Positions 42,421 to 50,273 of a stretch of DNA of 64,000 bases are shown here, one piece after another. A model generated the notes under the pieces. That model did no database searches. It was not told the DNA's origin and was given only the letters and a program-made list of their open reading frames with translations. The position numbers were made by a program, and so were the translations under genes. Source of the stretch: DASXMT01 sp963781305 (GTDB taxonomy: Bacteria; Actinomycetota; Acidimicrobiia; Acidimicrobiales; RAAP-2); NCBI GenBank assembly GCA_963781305.1, contig CAWAFL010000013.1, positions 744,001 to 808,000 on the forward strand, read 5' to 3'. Numbering within the stretch: position 1 is the stretch's first letter; every line of letters begins with the position of its first letter.

Positions 42421-44220
42421 GTGCTCGTGGGGGAGACAGAACGGAGTCGGTTACGCGGCCACGTGATCGTCTGTGGCCTGAAAGGGGTGGGACTTCGGAC
42501 GGTGGAGCAGCTCCACCTGGCCGGGGTGCCGGTGGTGGTGGTCGACGATGACCAGGACCTCAGCCTGGCCCGGGTGGTCCAAGATTGGGGGGTCAAGCAC
42601 GTCTCCCGGAGTGCCCATCGGGGCGACGGCCTGCTCGAGGCCGGACTCGAGAGCGCCGATGCGGTGGTGTGCGCGAAGGCAGACGAGCTCGAGACGCTCG
42701 AGACCGCGTTGCGGGTGCGGGAGCAGCGGCCCAACATCCGCATCGCCGTGCAGATGGCCAACCCGTTGGTCGGTCGCGCCCTGGAGAGCGTGTCCGGACC
42801 GGGCAGCGTGCTCGACTCGGCCACGTTGGCCGCTCCGTCGTTCGTCGAGGCGTGTGTACGGCGGCCCGCTCACAACCTCGACCTGGGAGGCACGCGGTTC
42901 GCGGTGGTGTCGATGGAAGTGGATGGATCCGACCGGGGAGAAGCCACCACCTTCAGGCACCGCTTCGGCAGCCTGGTTCCCGTCGCCATCATCCCCGGCG
43001 ACGGAGGGGCGATCGCCCCGTGCCCGGGAAGGGACCACCCGGTGGAGCCGGGCGACCGCGTGGCTGTCCTGGGTGCGGTCGACGAACTGGAAGAAGCAGG
43101 GATCGACTCGCGTACAGCCACCGGCGAGATGCCTCGCTCCATCGGGAACGGGGCCCGGTTCAGACGCCGAGCGGGAGCGATCATCAGGGCCAGCAACAAC
43201 GCGCTGATGCTGGTCGTGGCCGGCTTGCTCGGCCTCATCCTCGTATCGGCGGTGACCCTCCGGTTCATCTACCAGGGGCCCGGTGGACACACCCACCTCA
43301 GTTTTCTCGAATCGCTCTACTTCACGGTGGAGACGGTCGCCACCGTCGGCTTCGGTGACTTTTCCTTCGCCCGACAGGGTGCGGGGATACAGGTCTTTGG
43401 CATCGCCCTGATCGTGGTGGGCGTCACCCTGGTCTCAACCGCCTTCGCCTTGTTCACCAATATCCTCGTCAGCAGGCGTATCGAGCAGTCCCTCGGACGG
43501 GGCCAGGTCCCGGGGATGGCCGGTCACGTGGTGGTCATCGGGCTCGGCTCCATCGGCATCAACGTGGTCGAGGGCCTCGTCGCCGAGGGCAGACACGTCG
43601 TCGTCGTCGAACGCGACGAGAGGAACCGATACCTGTCCCGTGCCCGCGCCCTCAAGGTCCCCGTGATCGTGGCCGATGCCACCCAGTCGCAGACCCACAC
43701 GATGGCCAACCTGGCCGAGGCCTCTGCGGTAGCCGTTCTCACCAGCGCCGACCTGACCAATATCGAGACCGGGCTGGCCGTCCGGGAGTCACTCGGGGAT
43801 CGGTGGGATGACGTCCCCGTGGTTCTCCGGGTCTTCGATCGCAACCTGGCCCGGATGATGGAGCACAACTTTGGCTTCCGCCACGTCCGGTCCACCTCGG
43901 AGCTGGCCGCGCCGTGGTTCGTGGGAGCGGCGTTGGGCCTGGACGTGCTGGGCACGTTCTACGTGGAACAACAGCCCTTTCTCGTCGGTCGGGTGTCCAT
44001 CGCCAGCGGCGGGGGTCTGGAAGGCCTCGCCATGCAGGACCTGTCAGCCCGGACCCGGGTGATCGCCCTGAGCCGGGCAGCCGACGACGGCAAGCTCGAA
44101 CACCCTCCTCGCAGGGGAACCCGGTTCGCCGCTGGTGACCAGGCCTATCTGCTCGGCCCCTACGAGGAGCTGCTCCGGGTGCTGCGCCGGGATCAGAAGC
44201 GCGTCGGCCAAGAGGCGTAG
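42421..44220 (+). CDS. Potassium channel with RCK modules on both sides of the pore
   Basis: A 599-aa protein. RCK-N1 is at about residues 11-125 (VIVCGLKGVGLRTVEQL), RCK-C1 to about 240, a two-helix pore at 260-345 with selectivity filter TVATVGFGDFS near residue 306, RCK-N2 at about 363-480 (VVVIGLGSIGINVVEGL) and RCK-C2 to the end. The filter GFGD is a common K+ channel variant of GYGD. The regulatory modules should bind NAD(H) or nucleotides. A leading cytoplasmic RCK before the pore is less usual than a trailing one. Start GTG 42421 or GTG 42427. Confidence 0.9.
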   Translation: MLVGETERSRLRGHVIVCGLKGVGLRTVEQLHLAGVPVVVVDDDQDLSLARVVQDWGVKHVSRSAHRGDGLLEAGLESADAVVCAKADELETLETALRVREQRPNIRIAVQMANPLVGRALESVSGPGSVLDSATLAAPSFVEACVRRPAHNLDLGGTRFAVVSMEVDGSDRGEATTFRHRFGSLVPVAIIPGDGGAIAPCPGRDHPVEPGDRVAVLGAVDELEEAGIDSRTATGEMPRSIGNGARFRRRAGAIIRASNNALMLVVAGLLGLILVSAVTLRFIYQGPGGHTHLSFLESLYFTVETVATVGFGDFSFARQGAGIQVFGIALIVVGVTLVSTAFALFTNILVSRRIEQSLGRGQVPGMAGHVVVIGLGSIGINVVEGLVAEGRHVVVVERDERNRYLSRARALKVPVIVADATQSQTHTMANLAEASAVAVLTSADLTNIETGLAVRESLGDRWDDVPVVLRVFDRNLARMMEHNFGFRHVRSTSELAAPWFVGAALGLDVLGTFYVEQQPFLVGRVSIASGGGLEGLAMQDLSARTRVIALSRAADDGKLEHPPRRGTRFAAGDQAYLLGPYEELLRVLRRDQKRVGQEA

Positions 44221-44239
44221 GGCGTTGCCGGCTGGCCGG

Positions 44240-44851
44240 TCAGCGATCGGCGGACGGCAGATCCCGGGCGAACTCGATGAATGCGTGCGGCGGCAGGTAC
44301 TGCGCAGGAATGTCGTCGGGGTGCCGGTAGTTGTCGATGTCGAACAGGTTCGACACTCCGTCGCCCTCGGCCGTAGCCACCAGCGCCGGATCATGGCTCC
44401 GAGCGAACGCGTCCTGGCCGGTGATGGCGTCGGCCTCGATCGACATATACGTGTCGCGGTCGATCCGGGCGACCAGGCTGTAGACGCAGCCGTCCAGCGT
44501 GGCTCCCACCCGGCGGCCGATCATGCAGTGGTGCTTGCCGTCATCGATGACGTAGATGGTGCTGTCGCCCGTGCCGAACCGGCTCCGAATCCGATCGGCG
44601 TGACCGAACATGAGCCACTGCTCGTGGCGCCTGTCCTTCATGGCCCACAGCGGGCTCGGGGGGATAACCCCTTCGGGCTCGTCCTCCTCGAGTGGCGTGG
44701 CATCGACAGGTGCGGCGATGGGGTTGGTGCTTCCGACCGACTCGGGTGAGAAGTGAAGCTGCCCGTCAGCTCTCGATTGGAATATGCCCCCACCTTCGAC
44801 GGGCTCCACCCCAGGCTGCTTGGTGCGTTCCGGTCCATCTGTATCGCTCAC
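44240..44851 (-). CDS. Hypothetical protein
   Basis: A 203-aa protein I do not recognise. The N-terminal 60 residues are acidic and low complexity; a folded part follows from RRHEQWLMFGHADRIRSRFG, with HHCMIGRRVGATLDGCVY and YLPPHAFIEFAR. GTG 44851 has GAGGAG upstream, which together with the codon pattern supports a real gene. No membrane segment or signal peptide. It converges on the channel gene. Confidence 0.65.
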   Translation of the reverse strand: MSDTDGPERTKQPGVEPVEGGGIFQSRADGQLHFSPESVGSTNPIAAPVDATPLEEDEPEGVIPPSPLWAMKDRRHEQWLMFGHADRIRSRFGTGDSTIYVIDDGKHHCMIGRRVGATLDGCVYSLVARIDRDTYMSIEADAITGQDAFARSHDPALVATAEGDGVSNLFDIDNYRHPDDIPAQYLPPHAFIEFARDLPSADR

Positions 44852-45070
44852 TGCGGCTCCTCTTCAGGGGACGGTGTCGGATTCTTCAGCGGACGGTGCC
44901 AGATCTGCGCCCACCTCGTTCTGGGGCACAGTCTGCCGGATCCATCGCCTCGGCGCCGACCGCCGACGCGTCTACCCAGATGCCCCAGATCCAGCGGAGG
45001 GGCATGGTCGAAGATGGGCAGATCAGACTCACAGCATCACGGTCCGCCGACCGTCTTGTGAGGGAACGGG

Positions 45071-45946
45071 CTAGGCGGTGAAGGCTTCGTAGCCGTGTAC
45101 GAGGAAGGCCCCGAGGGCCGGGTTTTGGGGCGCGGTCCAGATGAGGGCCAGCCCCGCCGGTGTTCGAATGTCGTCGATGGCCAGAGCCTTCAGCCGACCG
45201 TGGCGGGCGGCCATGGACTCGGTCACGATGGCAACGCCGAGCCCGCGTGCGGCGAGATCGGCGACGGCGTCCGGAGCACTGGCCTGGAGCACGATGTCCG
45301 GCTGCACGTTCCTCTCTGCGCACGTGCGGTCGAACATGGTCCTCGGAGCTGTCCCTTCGGGCAGGCACACGATTGGGTATGCACTGATGGAGGAGAGCGC
45401 GGTTCGCTTTCGTCTGGCCAGCGGATGATCGAATGGGACGGCGGCCACGAGTCGTTCGCTGCTGATGGGGAACGACTCCACACCGGCGGGGGGCGCACCG
45501 GCCGTGCCGATGAGGGCCACGTCCACCGCCCCACTCCGTACCTGCTCGTCGAGCGGATCGGAGCTGTCCTCGATCAGGGTGATATCGACGCCAGGATGGG
45601 TTCGATGGAACGAGGCCAAGGCGTCGAACAGCCCCGGGATGGTGCACCCGTTGACCATGCCGACGGCGAGTCCACCCCGGATGAGTCCGGTCACCTCGTC
45701 CACCGCGTCCCGAACGGCCTCCACCGATGCGAGCACCGCACGGGCCTGGTCGAGTGCCGCCAAACCTGCTGCGGTCAGGGTGGCGACACGGCCCGAACGA
45801 TCGATGAGCGCGGCGCCGAGGTCGCGCTCGAGCTGCCGGATCTGGGCGCTGACCCCCGATTGGCTGATGTGCACCCGTTCGGCTGCGCGGGTGAAGTTTG
45901 CTTCCTCAGCGACGGCCACAAAGTACTCCAGCTGTCGAAGTTCCAT
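45071..45946 (-). CDS. LysR-type transcriptional regulator
   Basis: A 291-aa regulator. Winged-helix DNA-binding domain MELRQLEYFVAVAEEANFTR and HISQSGVSAQIRQLERDL, then the periplasmic-binding-protein-like effector domain (GLAVGMVNGCTIPGLFDAL). ATG 45946 is preferred over ATG 45952 because TAGAAT lies eight bases before it. A palindrome lies at about its -35 region. It is divergent from a SnoaL-like gene, which is a probable target. Confidence 0.92.
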   Translation of the reverse strand: MELRQLEYFVAVAEEANFTRAAERVHISQSGVSAQIRQLERDLGAALIDRSGRVATLTAAGLAALDQARAVLASVEAVRDAVDEVTGLIRGGLAVGMVNGCTIPGLFDALASFHRTHPGVDITLIEDSSDPLDEQVRSGAVDVALIGTAGAPPAGVESFPISSERLVAAVPFDHPLARRKRTALSSISAYPIVCLPEGTAPRTMFDRTCAERNVQPDIVLQASAPDAVADLAARGLGVAIVTESMAARHGRLKALAIDDIRTPAGLALIWTAPQNPALGAFLVHGYEAFTA

Positions 45947-45954
45947 ATCCATAG

Positions 45955-45960
45955 ATTCTA
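45955..45960 (-). promoter_or_regulatory. -10 element for the LysR gene (TAGAAT)
   Basis: Minus-strand TAGAAT, eight bases before ATG 45946; indicates a leaderless transcript and helps set the start. Confidence 0.45.
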
Positions 45961-45969
45961 GCTTCGATC

Positions 45970-45981
45970 ACAACTAGTTGT
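45970..45981. promoter_or_regulatory. Candidate LysR operator palindrome
   Basis: ACAACTAGTTGT is a perfect 12-bp palindrome between the divergent LysR and SnoaL-like genes, overlapping the expected -35 region of lysR. It does not follow the strict T-N11-A rule, so assignment to LysR is inference. Confidence 0.4.
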
Positions 45982-46052
45982 TGGACTTCTGATTCCCCCC
46001 CACGCAGACTGGTGAGGGTTGTAGACGTCGGAACGGAAAGAGGAGGAGCCCC

Positions 46053-46418
46053 GTGCCCGAACACGAGACCGCACACAAGCCCGAGGACCTCACCCGCCTG
46101 TTCGTCGAGCGGGCCAACGACGGAGACGCAGCCGGCATTGCCGCCCTGTATGAGGAAGGGGCCGTCATGGCCTATCCGCCGGGGGAGATGACGGTCGGCC
46201 GGGATGCCATCCGGACATTGTGGGAGCAGGTGTTGGCCAAGGCGCCGCACTTCGAGCCGGAGTCACCGTTGCCCACCCTGGTGAGCGGCGACATCGCGCT
46301 GACCTCCACTCCACCCCGGGATGGGGCAGGGGCCCGGGCACAGGTCGTCCGCAGGCAATCCGACGGCACCTGGCTGCGCCTGCTCGACCAGCCCGAGTTC
46401 ATATCGACCGGCTCATGA
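46053..46418 (+). CDS. SnoaL/NTF2-like fold protein
   Basis: A 121-aa cone-shaped NTF2-fold protein: DLTRLFVERANDGDAAGIAALY at the start and a late ARAQVVRRQSDGTWLRLLDQP. These small proteins are isomerases, hydrolases or accessory proteins; the sequence does not discriminate. GTG 46053 has GAGGAG upstream. It is divergent from LysR. Confidence 0.75.
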   Translation: MPEHETAHKPEDLTRLFVERANDGDAAGIAALYEEGAVMAYPPGEMTVGRDAIRTLWEQVLAKAPHFEPESPLPTLVSGDIALTSTPPRDGAGARAQVVRRQSDGTWLRLLDQPEFISTGS

Positions 46419-46443
46419 TGGTGCCGGGCTGAGCGGCGCTGAC

Positions 46444-46560
46444 TCACGAACCTGATGCGGCGCGGAGGTCGCTTGTCATCTCGACGGCGATGTTGACTCG
46501 GTTCCAGACGTTGATCAGCCCGATGGCAAAGAGCAAGGAAGCCAGGCGCGTGGTGCTTCC
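46444..46560 (-). pseudogene. 3' remnant of an AhpD/carboxymuconolactone decarboxylase family gene
   Basis: On the minus strand, a reading frame ending at TGA 46446-46444 spells RLASLLFAIGLINVWNRVNI, which matches the C terminus of AhpD-like carboxymuconolactone decarboxylase family proteins (typically LAIALINAWNRL-). Upstream the frame has no start and no CxxC active site; the neighbouring IclR gene ends at 46631. It is a decayed gene end left by deletion or rearrangement. Confidence 0.55.
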
Positions 46561-46630
46561 TGAGATCGGCCACGTGCTGGTAGCTGAGGGCATCGGCTTT
46601 GTAGGGGCTGAGGCGTCCGACGGTAATCCG

Positions 46631-47560
46631 TCACTCGGGCCTATTTCCGGCGTCGGGGAGGCCGTCGGCCGGCGCGCCGCCGATCACTCGGGTCAGGAAC
46701 GCTGCACTTTCTGCCACTCGCTCCACAACGTCGTCGAGCGCGGCGCGACTCATCTTCGGACGCAGCAGGTTCAGATCGATCTGATAGCGGGGTTGGCCGT
46801 CCGCTCCGAAGATGGCGGCGAGGACATAGCCCACTGAGAACGATTGGCGGGTGGCGAGATCCTTCCCGGTGTAGCCGTGGCGGCCGAAGACGGCGAAGAG
46901 CTCTGTGAGCTGGTCGCGCAACTGACGATCGGTCGGCCCGACAGCCAAGTCTCCGATGATGGAGCGAATCCGATCGACGAGCGGAGCGGCGCGCGGTTCC
47001 AGGCTCCACACGCCCACTCCTCGGGCGCGGATGTCCGCCATGACTCGGCGCTCGTGGTTTCGCTCGTCGTTGGTGACGTTGGTGGGAGACGAGTCGATCC
47101 ATCGATCGATCTCGGTGCCGGGACGCCACGCCATGGCAATGGCGCCATAGGGCGGGGTCAGGGGAAACCGGTCCCCGGGAGCGACCCCGAGCGGCTCTTT
47201 CCCGTCGGCCCCGACGGCGACCACCACCCGGAGATGGTCGCCGGCAATGCGGGTGAGCGTCGCTGCACAGTGGAGTTCAGCGCACAGCTGGCTCAACTCG
47301 TCGTGGGCCGCTCCGAGCAAGGGAAAGCGAACCTGCAGTGCCTGGGCCAGCGGGAGCAAGCCGGAGCCGAGGCGATAGGTCTTGTCCGGAAAGCGCTCGA
47401 CGTAGTCAGCACTATCCAGGGCGGAAAGCAGGGTGGCACACGTGGAACTCGTCATGTCCAGGCGTCGTGCGATGGCTGAAGCGCTGAGCCCAGCGTCCTC
47501 GCCGGCCAGCAGGTTCAAGACTCCCACGACGCGTTCGGTGGGCGGAGACGAACGAGCCAC
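46631..47560 (-). CDS. IclR family transcriptional regulator
   Basis: A 309-aa regulator. Winged HTH TERVVGVLNLLAGEDAGLSASAIARRLDM at residues 8-36, then an IclR effector domain (YRLGSGLLPLAQAL, PPYGAIAMAW). It is some 40 residues longer than typical IclR proteins. GTG 47560 is chosen because AGGAGG lies six bases upstream; the frame is open to 47722. It faces the P450 operon across a region with palindromic and repeated sites, its likely target. Confidence 0.88.
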   Translation of the reverse strand: MARSSPPTERVVGVLNLLAGEDAGLSASAIARRLDMTSSTCATLLSALDSADYVERFPDKTYRLGSGLLPLAQALQVRFPLLGAAHDELSQLCAELHCAATLTRIAGDHLRVVVAVGADGKEPLGVAPGDRFPLTPPYGAIAMAWRPGTEIDRWIDSSPTNVTNDERNHERRVMADIRARGVGVWSLEPRAAPLVDRIRSIIGDLAVGPTDRQLRDQLTELFAVFGRHGYTGKDLATRQSFSVGYVLAAIFGADGQPRYQIDLNLLRPKMSRAALDDVVERVAESAAFLTRVIGGAPADGLPDAGNRPE

Positions 47561-47573
47561 TGCACACCTCCTG

Positions 47574-47613
47574 GTTGACGCTCTTTCGAGCTCGTTGACG
47601 CCGTTTTCGAGCC
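47574..47613. repeat. 20-bp-spaced direct repeat in the IclR-P450 intergenic region
   Basis: GTTGACGC followed by TTTCGAGC occurs twice, starting at 47574 and 47594, with slight differences between copies. The 20-bp period puts both on the same DNA face. IclR-type regulators can bind repeated motifs, so these may be operators. Confidence 0.4.
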
Positions 47614-47622
47614 AGTTATAAC
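47595..47622 (+). promoter_or_regulatory. Promoter of the P450 operon
   Basis: TTGACG (47595-47600) and TATAAC (47617-47622) with a 16-bp spacer, 66 bp upstream of the P450 start. It overlaps the second copy of the direct repeat. Confidence 0.55.
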
Positions 47623-47646
47623 GTGATCTCACTATATCGCAGTCTC

Positions 47647-47664
47647 CTTCCGAGTATTCGGAAG
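47647..47664. promoter_or_regulatory. 18-bp palindrome upstream of the P450 gene
   Basis: CTTCCGA-GTAT-TCGGAAG, with perfect 7-bp arms, lies between the promoter and the Shine-Dalgarno of the P450 gene. Its size fits an IclR-family operator acting as a roadblock; it could also form a leader hairpin. Confidence 0.5.
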
Positions 47665-47687
47665 ATGCTGTGCGGAGGAGGGTCACG

Positions 47688-48839
47688 ATGAACGAGCAAA
47701 CCTTCGTATACGAGCCAGCCACGGCTCAGTTTCAACGGGAGATGTACGCCGTCTACCGAACCTTGCGCGATGAGTGTCCGGTCTACGTCACCGCGGATGG
47801 CGCCTACGTCCTGTCCCGCTTCGAGGACGTCTGGGGTGCCGTCCACGATTGGGGTTCGTTCTCGTCAGCCGGTGTGGCCGAAGCTGCCGAGCTGAGGCCG
47901 CAGATGATCTACATGGATCCACCGGACCACACATCCCTACGCGCGTTGGTGTCGCGGGCCTTTACTCCCAAGCGGGTAGCCGACCTCGAGCCGCGAGTCC
48001 GAGCAGTAGCCGATCAACTGCTTGCTCGGATCACCAGTGCTGGCCACTGCGATCTGGTCCATGAGTTCGCCTCTCCTCTGCCCAGCACCATCATGAGCGA
48101 CCTCATCGGTGTACCCGATGAGCACCGTGAGGCTTTCCAGGGCTGGATCGAGGCATTTTTGGAGGTGACTAGTCCGGACGATATCGCTGGCCGGGCCACC
48201 AACATCTATGCGCTGTTCGGCTCGCTGCTGGCCGACCGGCGTCAGGTACCCGCCGATGACCTCATGAGTGCGCTTCTCGCTGCTCAGGTAGACGGCAACC
48301 GTCTTTCCGATGACGATCTGCTCGGCTTCTGTTTCTTGCTGCTCGTCGCCGGCAATGATACGACGACGTCCCTGATCAGTAATGGCGCGGAGCTATTGGC
48401 CCGGCACCGGGACCAGCGGACCGAGCTGGCGAATGATCCCTCGCTCATTCCCGCCGCCGTCGAGGAGATGTTGCGGATCGAGTCGCCGACCCAGGCCTTG
48501 TCCCGGACAGCTATGCGGGAGGTGGAGCTGCACGGGACAACGATCCCAGCCGGCTCGCGGGTGATGCTGTTGTGGGGGTCGGCCAATCTCGACGACCGCG
48601 AGTTCGATGATCCGGACGTTTTCGACATCCACCGCGAACCCACCCGGCACCTCGGTTTCGGTCATGGCATCCATGTCTGTTTGGGCGCGGCGCTGGCCCG
48701 TCTCGAGACTCGAGTGGCCTTCGAGGAGCTGCTGGCCCGTATGCCCGAGTACCAGCTCAGGGGCGAGCCTGAACGGTACGTCTCGAATTGGGCCCGGGCA
48801 TGGCGGTTCTTGCCCCTCGAGTTCGAGAGCGTCCGATGA
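47688..48839 (+). CDS. Cytochrome P450
   Basis: A 383-aa soluble bacterial P450. I-helix oxygen motif VAGNDTTTS, the ExxR pair in EEMLRIES, and the heme-binding loop FGHGIHVCLGAALAR with Cys331. ATG 47688 follows GGAGGAGGG. The substrate is unknown, but translational coupling by ATGA to an epoxide hydrolase suggests it may epoxidise a substrate. An electron-transfer partner is not encoded beside it. Confidence 0.93.
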   Translation: MNEQTFVYEPATAQFQREMYAVYRTLRDECPVYVTADGAYVLSRFEDVWGAVHDWGSFSSAGVAEAAELRPQMIYMDPPDHTSLRALVSRAFTPKRVADLEPRVRAVADQLLARITSAGHCDLVHEFASPLPSTIMSDLIGVPDEHREAFQGWIEAFLEVTSPDDIAGRATNIYALFGSLLADRRQVPADDLMSALLAAQVDGNRLSDDDLLGFCFLLLVAGNDTTTSLISNGAELLARHRDQRTELANDPSLIPAAVEEMLRIESPTQALSRTAMREVELHGTTIPAGSRVMLLWGSANLDDREFDDPDVFDIHREPTRHLGFGHGIHVCLGAALARLETRVAFEELLARMPEYQLRGEPERYVSNWARAWRFLPLEFESVR

Positions 48840-49990
48840 CCGACAGGACCGATCCCTTTGCCGTTGCCGTCGCTGACGACGTGTTGGTGGACCTGGCCGA
48901 CCGGCTGCGCCACACTCGGTGGCCGGACCAGCTGCCCGAGACGTCATGGGAGTACGGCACCGATCTCGGTTATCTGCAGGAGCTCTGCGGCTATTGGGCG
49001 GATGGGTTCGACTGGCGAGCGGTGGAATCGCGCATCAATGGGTGGCCCCAGGGCACCGCCATCATCGACGGCCAATCGATCCATTTCATACACGCCCGCT
49101 CCGACGCGCCCGATGCCCTGCCGCTCCTCGTCCTGCATGGCTGGCCCGGCTCGATTGCCGAGATGCTGGGTGTGATCGAACCGCTCCGCAACCCCGGCAG
49201 GGAGGGGGACGATGCGGCCGACGCGTTCCATGTCGTCTGTGTGTCACTGCCAGGTTTTGGGTTTTCCGGACCGACTCACGATCGGGGCTGGCAGCCTCGG
49301 CGCATTGCCGCCGCCATGGTGGAGCTCATGGAACGTCTCGGTTACGTCTGCTTCGCCACCCTGGGCGGTGACTGGGGCGCCACCACGTCGAACTACATCG
49401 GCCTCGACTTTCCCCACCGGCTGTATGGCATGTATCTCACGATGGCCGCTGCCGGCCCCCCGGAGGGGTCCGACGGGTCCGAGCTGAGCGAAGACGAGAA
49501 CGAGTGGTTGGCCGCCAACGCGGCCTTCTTCGCCCAGGAGTCCGGTTACTTGCAGATCCAAGCCACCCGGCCCCAGACACTGGCGTACGGCCTCACCGAC
49601 TCACCCGCCGGTCTGGCCGGGTGGATCGTCGAGAAGCTGCGCGCCTGGAGCGATTGCGGAGGCGACCTCGAGTCGGTGATCAGCCGCGATGAGATCCTCG
49701 CCAACATCTCGATCTACTGGGTGACGGGGACGGCCAACTCGGCCGCTCGCATCTATCTCGAGGCGATGCAGGCCGGGCAGATGCAGCCCATCGACTCCCG
49801 TATCGACGTTCCCACCGGCTGTGCCATCTTCCCCAAAGAGACGGTGCGGTCTCCGCGGGCCTGGGCCGAACGGGCATGGGACGTCAGGCACTGGACAGAG
49901 ATGCCCAGGGGCGGCCATTTTGCTGCCCTGGAAGTTCCCGACCTCCTCGTCCCTGACGTGCGTACGTTCTACCGAGAATTGCGCCCGTAG
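48836..49990 (+). CDS. Epoxide hydrolase
   Basis: A 384-aa alpha/beta hydrolase with the N-terminal EHN domain (residues 1-110). Oxyanion motif LVLHGWPGS, nucleophile Asp179 in LGGDWGATTS and catalytic His in PRGGHFAALEVP identify a microsomal-type epoxide hydrolase that converts an epoxide into a vicinal diol. It starts four bases inside the P450 stop (ATGA), so both enzymes are made together. Confidence 0.92.
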   Translation: MTDRTDPFAVAVADDVLVDLADRLRHTRWPDQLPETSWEYGTDLGYLQELCGYWADGFDWRAVESRINGWPQGTAIIDGQSIHFIHARSDAPDALPLLVLHGWPGSIAEMLGVIEPLRNPGREGDDAADAFHVVCVSLPGFGFSGPTHDRGWQPRRIAAAMVELMERLGYVCFATLGGDWGATTSNYIGLDFPHRLYGMYLTMAAAGPPEGSDGSELSEDENEWLAANAAFFAQESGYLQIQATRPQTLAYGLTDSPAGLAGWIVEKLRAWSDCGGDLESVISRDEILANISIYWVTGTANSAARIYLEAMQAGQMQPIDSRIDVPTGCAIFPKETVRSPRAWAERAWDVRHWTEMPRGGHFAALEVPDLLVPDVRTFYRELRP

Positions 49991-50017
49991 AGCCCCGACG
50001 CGTCGGAGCCAGGGGCT
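49991..50017 (+). terminator. Hairpin after the epoxide hydrolase gene
   Basis: AGCCCC and GGGGCT, 15 bases apart, bracket a CCGACGCGTCGG palindrome right after the stop. No U-tract follows. It is a possible 3' hairpin of the operon. Confidence 0.3.
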
Positions 50018-50273
50018 GTCAGGGTGCCTGAACGGCCAGCCCGTCGGGCCGACGCAGCGCACGAGCCGGGTCCCCGACGGCAACGTTGGCGGGAGGTCGC
50101 GGGCACGACCGTCCCTGCACGAGGGAATGGAGGGGTCCCACCTGGCGATGGCACACTGGATCGATGCGCATGGGTTTCGATCCTGTTGGATTGAGGTATA
50201 GCCCGGGCAGCCCCGCCCAGTCTGCCGTCGTCCCGGGTCCCGAGTGAGGGAGCTGTCTTCCAGGCGCGCCTCG

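Noticed and set aside
46490..46837. Plus-strand ORF of 115 codons
   Set aside because: It lies over the AhpD relic and the 3' end of IclR, has no homology I recognise and no ribosome site.
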